Shown here: piece by piece, positions 59,078 through 64,000 of the stretch
How positions within the stretch are numbered: the first letter of the stretch is position 1
Layout of the letters: the number at the start of each line of letters is the position of its first letter
Assembly (NCBI GenBank): GCA_963969595.1
Contig: OZ018410.1
Coordinates: forward strand, 25,982,913 to 26,046,912
Direction: 5' to 3'
Length of the DNA: 64,000 nucleotides
Origin: Neckera pumila
Lineage: Eukaryota > Streptophyta > Bryopsida > Hypnales > Neckeraceae
Translations under genes and position numbers: made by a program
Notes under the pieces: model-generated
The model's input: only the letters and a program-made list of their open reading frames with translations
What the model was told of the DNA's origin: nothing
Database searches by the model: none

Positions 59078-60085
59078 GGGTGATTGCAAGAAACACATGT
59101 TGATTCTGTTGCATTTAACAGTACAAATGTTATTTTTTCCTTGAGTACTTTAAAATTAGAAAATAATTTTTTGAAAATGTAAAAAAAACGGCCAATGTAG
59201 ACACCTTTAAAATAAAGATAACCACCAAAAGAAAAGCCATTATTGGAGCTTTGGGGCCATTGGAAGACTACAAATTATCTTGCATTCCTAGACTGTGGGA
59301 ACGCAGAAAAACTGCTGGCTGATGTGGTCAAGACAGTGCCACGTCATTTTTCAAAAATAAGAAAATAATTTTTTTTGCTTAGAATGATATTTTGGCAAAA
59401 AAAAGAAAATCTGACAACCCATACCACCGTGCGTACCGCTGTTCACAAGGTTGGGACAAATTGAGGAACATGCTTGAAACATCTCTCTAGAGGCCCCAAA
59501 TCTCTCCTAATGATAGAAAAACAATCTAACTAGGAGAACTAGAAAAGTGTCAAATCTCAAGAAAATAGATCCTACAATGTTTTTAAATTTTTTTTAAAGG
59601 AAAATAAATAAACAAATAAAACCAAAATTGTTTGTTTGTAGCAGCTCTATGGAAATGATCATTCACCAAAACAAACACCAAAATAATAGTATACATGTTT
59701 CAAAATGCAAGTAGAAAGAAGCTCACTTTGTGGACTTTATTATAATGTATAATTAATTATTTTTAGAAATCCTTTAAAGAATAGCTAAAAGTATATTAGA
59801 AGACCATCCTTTATAAATTTCAACTCCAAATTTGGTTCTTTGGGAATGACTTTGTTCACCCCCCCCCCCCCTCCAAATTGGCAAGTTGACATAATTGGGG
59901 GCTATTTGTAGATAGTGAAACATTATTCAAAAAAATCCAAAATACTAGACAAGGGCGTAATATTCATGAGTACTTGCCTTTGAATTTTGAGTCTTTTAAA
60001 GTGAGAACGCAAAAGTTATGGCCAAAAACCAAATCAGCTAGAGACGTGTGACAAAAATAGTGTAGGTGTTTCTTGCAACCATCCC
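59078..60085. mobile_element. E-family TIR element E2 with nested F3
   Basis: TTA + GGGTGATTGCAAGAAACAC on the left and GTGTTTCTTGCAACCATCCC + TTA on the right. The 3-bp TTA duplication suggests PIF/Harbinger affinity. After removing F3 (275 bp) its length is 733 bp, close to E1 (721 bp), and the interior is the reverse complement of E1. Confidence 0.75.
59238..59512. mobile_element. F-family TIR element F3 nested in E2
   Basis: CATTATTGGAGCTTTGGGGCC and GGCCCCAAATCTCTCCTAATG are the ends. Core blocks GACTGTGGGAACGCAG, GGCTGATGTGGTCAAGACAG and GTGCCACGTCATTTTTC are shared with F1 and F2. Comparison with E1 shows it interrupts the E2 sequence. Confidence 0.7.
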
Positions 60086-60088
60086 TTA

Positions 60089-60669
60089 ATCACTTTAGCA
60101 ATGGATAACAATAAATTTATTGTTTGTGTCCTTTGGATAGAGACCATGGCGTCTACTCTCTGGTTCCCTAAATCCGAGTTTCCAAAGCCTATCTACAACC
60201 GCATTGGTTTTGCATTGCACAACGCGATTAGGGTTTGATTAGAGTAGATAAGCTTAAAGCTTCACAGTCTACCCCTCCTATTTATCTTGTAAAACAAAAT
60301 TTGGCATATACTAGAAGAATGAGTTGTATTAACCACTAAAAGTCATTAAAATCTAAAATGGAATTTTGGATTTTGGGTCCCCCTATTGTGAAGTGCCCTC
60401 AACATTTTTTAAGGATTGTAGTTTTTTGGGTGGATGGCAATTTCCTTTACCAATACTTGAATCTAATTTGGCACTGCATGCCCCAATATTCTTGAGAAAA
60501 AAATTGGTGACTCACATTGTCCACCGGTGCAGTGAATTTTTTGCAATGAAACCATGGATTTTATCCATTCAGATGATGGACAAGCGATTGTTCATTTGTT
60601 TTTGTATCAGAGATTTCCTCATGTGCGACAGCACACTAGTGATAGACGGGTTATTCTAAGTTTACATCC
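60089..60669. other. No recognised gene
   Basis: Contains a GC-richer patch (60140-60290). A 97-codon + ORF at 60366-60659 has no family that I recognise and no supporting promoter or splice context, so it is not called. Confidence 0.35.
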
Positions 60670-60672
60670 TAA

Positions 60673-61121
60673 GAGCATCTCCACCAGCAAACAGTGGACT
60701 GGTGCCAGTAAACTATAAGCGACGTGTCAAAAAACACATTTCAAGCCCGCTAGCAAACCAGCCTTCCACCAATAGGCTACAAAAAAATGAAGAACAAGGC
60801 TACAACCTGAATTCCTAAGCACCATGACCAAAATTCATAAATACAATCAATGATGTGGAATGGTGAAGGTTCAATAGGAGTCAATTGAGAGGCTCACCTT
60901 AGTCCCCATAGAGCAATCCAACTCCGACCACGCGACTGCATTGGCAATAATTCCCGATCTTCTTGTCAGATTGTGGCGCAAGCCGAATGTATGGGCCATA
61001 GTAGGTTGAAGTGTATATGCTTGACGTCAAATATAAGTGGGGTTTCTGCTTGGTAGGAATGCCAGTCACCCTAAACTCTTTACTGGGCCTACATATATTG
61101 TGCAGCTTGGTGGAGATGCTC
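60673..61121. mobile_element. GAGCATC MITE (PIF/Harbinger-like), 449 bp
   Basis: GAGCATCTCCACCAGC and GCTTGGTGGAGATGCTC are inverted termini, with TAA on both sides (60670-60672, 61122-61124). Same terminus class as 11179-11573; the interiors differ. No transposase. Confidence 0.8.
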
Positions 61122-61449
61122 TAAGTTTATAATAGTGTCTTCAAATGCAAATTTGTAGTACAGAGTTGGTTGATTCTTTTAGTTTGCGTTCTCACACTTG
61201 CCACATTTCACTGGAATTGCTCATTTACTAAAAGTTCATGGTGCAACTATTATAGTTACTTATTTTGTTCTTGTTTCAAAAGGATTCTTTACATCGACAA
61301 ATCTGCAATGATGACTTTATTGAAACTAAGGTAAAACAATCCATTGCAGTCAAATTTAGGAATTTGCCCTTATATCATGGCTGAATTTTTAAAAAATTTA
61401 CCACATAAAGACAGGTGTGGGAAATGGCAAGAGCAATTGAAATTATATT

Positions 61450-61545
61450 AGAACATTTTTAGGGCTCTTGAAAGACTGCAAGTTGGGAACTTGGGGAACT
61501 CTAAAGGAACTCCAATCTGATGTGGCCAAGAGATTGCCATGATAA
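61450..61545. mobile_element. F-family fragment F4
   Basis: GGGCTCTTGAAAGACTGCAAG and CTGATGTGGCCAAGAGATTGCC echo the F core blocks in order. Termini are not recognisable. Confidence 0.4.
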
Positions 61546-63000
61546 TTAGATGTTTTTAGTTAATTAATTTAAAAAAGTTATTATAGTAATTAAAATATAT
61601 TTTTTTATATTTTTATATTTTTTATTTTTTGAATCATTATTATTTTTTGATTTTTAGTACAAATTTGTTATGAATTTTTGAAATGTGCTATCTATCATGG
61701 CCCAAAAGAATTTCTAGACTACCCCAAAACTAGCAAAAAATATATCCATAATAGTCATCTTACTCACCCAAAGCAATCACAGTGTTTTCTAACATAGAAG
61801 CCCAAATATGTCACTTTCTACAATGGATTTATATAAAAAAGCTCAAAGTTCCTAATGAAGTCGCTAATCACTCCATTATAGTCACCTTAGACATTAATTG
61901 TGGCTCAAATCTCATTTATTGGAAAAAACTTGTAGTCATCCCCTAGGAGTCCATTATGAATCTTTTGACCGCAATGCAGTTGTTCTATCTTACTCTAATA
62001 TGGGGGTAGGAAGTAGTCATGGAATGCAAAAATGATAAATACCTCACACAAATTATTGGCACAAACATGTGGTTTGTTGCTCAAAGAATAATTCATGTGA
62101 ACATCACACAATTTGTAGTGGTCTAATAAGATAGTTTGCTCTTAAAGCAACCATTTAAGAATTGATTGCCTTAGAGGGAAGCTAAATTTTCTAAAACTGT
62201 TTTCAGTAAATTTTTATCCTAATCTCTTCTTGTACCCACCATATACACTGCATTTCATGGATGAGGACTTCAGAGAGACAAAGGCAACTTCTCTGAAGGC
62301 TACTGAGTGTTATGTCTCCCAAATTGAATTCCTGTTAGGCAAAATTCCAAATATTACATTGATTTCTTGCAAGTAACAACTTTTAGAACACTACAAATTT
62401 GTCAAGTTTTGCTCAAACACTTGTTGGAATGGATATCAAATACCTCAACAAAAGCAAAAACAAAGCAAATTTCAATCTACAAAACACTACAAACAGATTT
62501 AAACAGATTAGGAAACAGTTTTAACAAACAGAAAAGGTACAAAGCCTCTAGGGTGTTAAATTGGAGAAAATGGTTGTGATAATATACCTAATGCTTATCT
62601 TCAAAGCATAATACTTCAACTTTCAAACTAGAAGTTTGAGATATTCTTGGTGTTGACTTCATCTAATAGTCTATACAAAAAAAGAATTTCCTACTGCTGA
62701 GAAAGTCTACCCCTTGTATTTGGGTGTCAAAAGGATGACAAATTAGTCTCTTGAAATTGGCATCCTTCCCTAGCGGCGCAATGATGGCATTATACATTTG
62801 TAGGAGGGAGCATATGGCGCGTAATCTTGTTGAAGGAAGTAACTTTGAACTTATTGGTCATGGAATCTTGTAATATTTAGCTAATATTATCTCCCCAAGA
62901 GTAATTGAACAATAAATAGTAGCTTATAGAGAATATGTTGGCTCTCCCATTGCTATTTTTGCTCTTATTCACTCATATGAAAAACTATTCAAAGAAAGTA
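61546..63000. other. No gene or classified element seen
   Basis: AT-rich sequence with only short chance ORFs. Confidence 0.4.
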
Positions 63001-63020
63001 AAGCAAGAAGTGACAAGCAT

Positions 63021-63069
63021 GCCCACACCCACCCACCACCACCACCACCACCACCACCACACACACACA
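63021..63069. repeat. (CCA)n(CA)n compound microsatellite
   Basis: A CCA run passes directly into a CA run; the poly-Gly ORF on - is an artefact. Confidence 0.9.
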
Positions 63070-63813
63070 AAAGGTGTTTGTGTACTAATTTGATTGTTGG
63101 AATATTTGCAATCTTAAGGCTTAGCCTGTAGAATGCAAGTTTTCTATTAGTGGTGGTGTTTTTTTCTTGAAGTGAAAAGGAATAAGGGTAGATGGATTGA
63201 AAACTAGACATGGTTTTTTCTTATCTCTGTAGCATCAACTCCCGTAGACTAAGTTTGGTGTCATTTGAAAGATTGGGCTTTATGCAAAGAATAGGACCTT
63301 GTCGAAGACTACATATTCTTCGTCTACCTTCACAAATTTGGCCATTTGTTGTACACTGCTAACTCTGTATATATGCGAGTAGCTCACAACTTCTTTTGTT
63401 TGTGCAACATTGTCATCAAATTAGCTTCACAACTTCTATAACCTCACTAAGAATTCATTGCATTGCCCCTTGTCTTTTTAATCTAGATTATGCATTACAA
63501 ATATGGCCACAATCAAGTTAAAAGAAAAAAAATGGGTAAAATTGATGGACCTACCTCCCATAACCACTTCTAGAAATGCAACAGTTAGTAACTACTCCAA
63601 CAAGAATTTAAATTCAAATCCAAAAAACATTGTTTTTCCTTCATGAGTTCTTGTATTCAACCTTCTGGAATTCAAGTCAATCATGCAATCACGTAAGCAT
63701 CTAAGGTCTTAAGGAAATCTATAGCACTCTCATTTTTTTCCCTCATAAGATATATACTATTCCATTAGTAATTGAAAAGAAGTACGACTATAGTTTGTTT
63801 GATAAGCATGCAG

Positions 63814-63900
63814 CTTGTGTCGTAGGGTAGTGGATTAGACAACAATTTAGTCTAGAGGTATATGCGGCAACAAGGTAATTGTAGTTCAAAACGGTCGAAT
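63814..63900 (+). ncRNA. Possible tRNA-derived SINE head
   Basis: TAGGGTAGTGGATTAGAC (63823-63840) resembles a Pol III A box (TAGCTCAGTGGTTAGA in tRNAs), and GTAGTTCAAAACGG (63883-63896) resembles a decayed B box (GGTTCGANTCC), with roughly 45 bases between. No full cloverleaf is evident and no tail was found before the window end. Inference only. Confidence 0.3.
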
Positions 63901-64000
63901 AAATAGAGGTCCTAACCGCAACAACTAGAGGGAAGAAAGAGCACATGCATGTCCACTTGAAAATTTGCTTGACCAGAAAAAAAAGAACATACATTTTCGG

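Noticed and set aside
60366..60659. 97-codon plus ORF before the GAGCATC MITE
   Set aside because: No recognisable family, promoter, splice sites or second exon; an ORF this long can occur by chance in a window of this size.
1..64000. CRISPR array, rRNA, canonical tRNA or bacterial operon
   Set aside because: Tandem repeats present are irregular and lack a repeat-spacer pattern; no rRNA or complete cloverleaf sequence was recognised, and composition and splicing are eukaryotic.

Overview
This is one window of a large, AT-rich, repeat-dense eukaryotic nuclear genome, almost certainly a land plant. The evidence is a GT-AG-spliced gene for a plant-type GLTSCR-domain protein, a telobox (TTAGGGTTTAGGG) in its 5' leader, En/Spm (CACTA) transposons with 3-bp target duplications and a CACTACAAGAAA-type end, a plant L1-type LINE, and many small terminal-inverted-repeat (TIR) elements. 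The clade (fern, lycophyte, gymnosperm and so on) cannot be fixed from the sequence. I see no rRNA, canonical tRNA, CRISPR or prokaryotic-style operon.

Only one convincing host gene is present, at 2.0-4.65 kb on the + strand. It has two exons and encodes 399 residues, and it looks like a homologue of the BRM-interacting SWI/SNF subunits BRIP1/BRIP2. A TATA box and telobox lie upstream, and its intron begins with an old tandem duplication. Everything after about 5 kb is non-coding or transposon-derived.

The dominant theme is a family of short AT-rich elements, here called T (about 0.84-0.94 kb, at least ten copies) and B (about 0.64 kb, two to three copies). They end in CCCCTAAAGGNCC-type inverted repeats and are flanked on both sides by TTAA. 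One copy has ATAA on both sides as a direct repeat, and one pair abuts through a single shared TTAA. TTAA target use with a CCC-start TIR is the signature of piggyBac-type transposition, which is unusual for a plant. No transposase is visible in the window.

The best-resolved structure is 19.8-28.1 kb, a four-level nest. A B element was split by a minus-strand LINE (20340-27996, 14-16 bp target duplication). The LINE was split by a CACTA element (20887-23428, duplication AAC). That element carries both a 132-bp palindromic CACTA MITE and a complete T element. The LINE still shows an ORF1 CCHC knuckle, endonuclease, part of the reverse transcriptase and the zf-RVT tail, but it is full of stops and has lost most of the RT.

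Other regions: 9.3-18.8 kb holds PIF/Harbinger-like MITEs, three T elements, a tandem array of hairpins and a 620-bp foldback. 28.2-34.3 kb holds two CACTA elements, a T element and a second copy of the palindromic MITE. 35-44 kb holds degraded T, B, F and G elements and short LINE tails. 45.5-48.7 kb resembles an LTR or a gene 5' region with TATA box and tandem repeats. 49.8-56.4 kb is tandem-repeat rich and ends in a CACTA terminus that abuts a truncated T element. 57-61.5 kb holds more MITEs, including an E element interrupted by an F element. The last 2.5 kb holds a microsatellite and a possible tRNA-derived SINE head.
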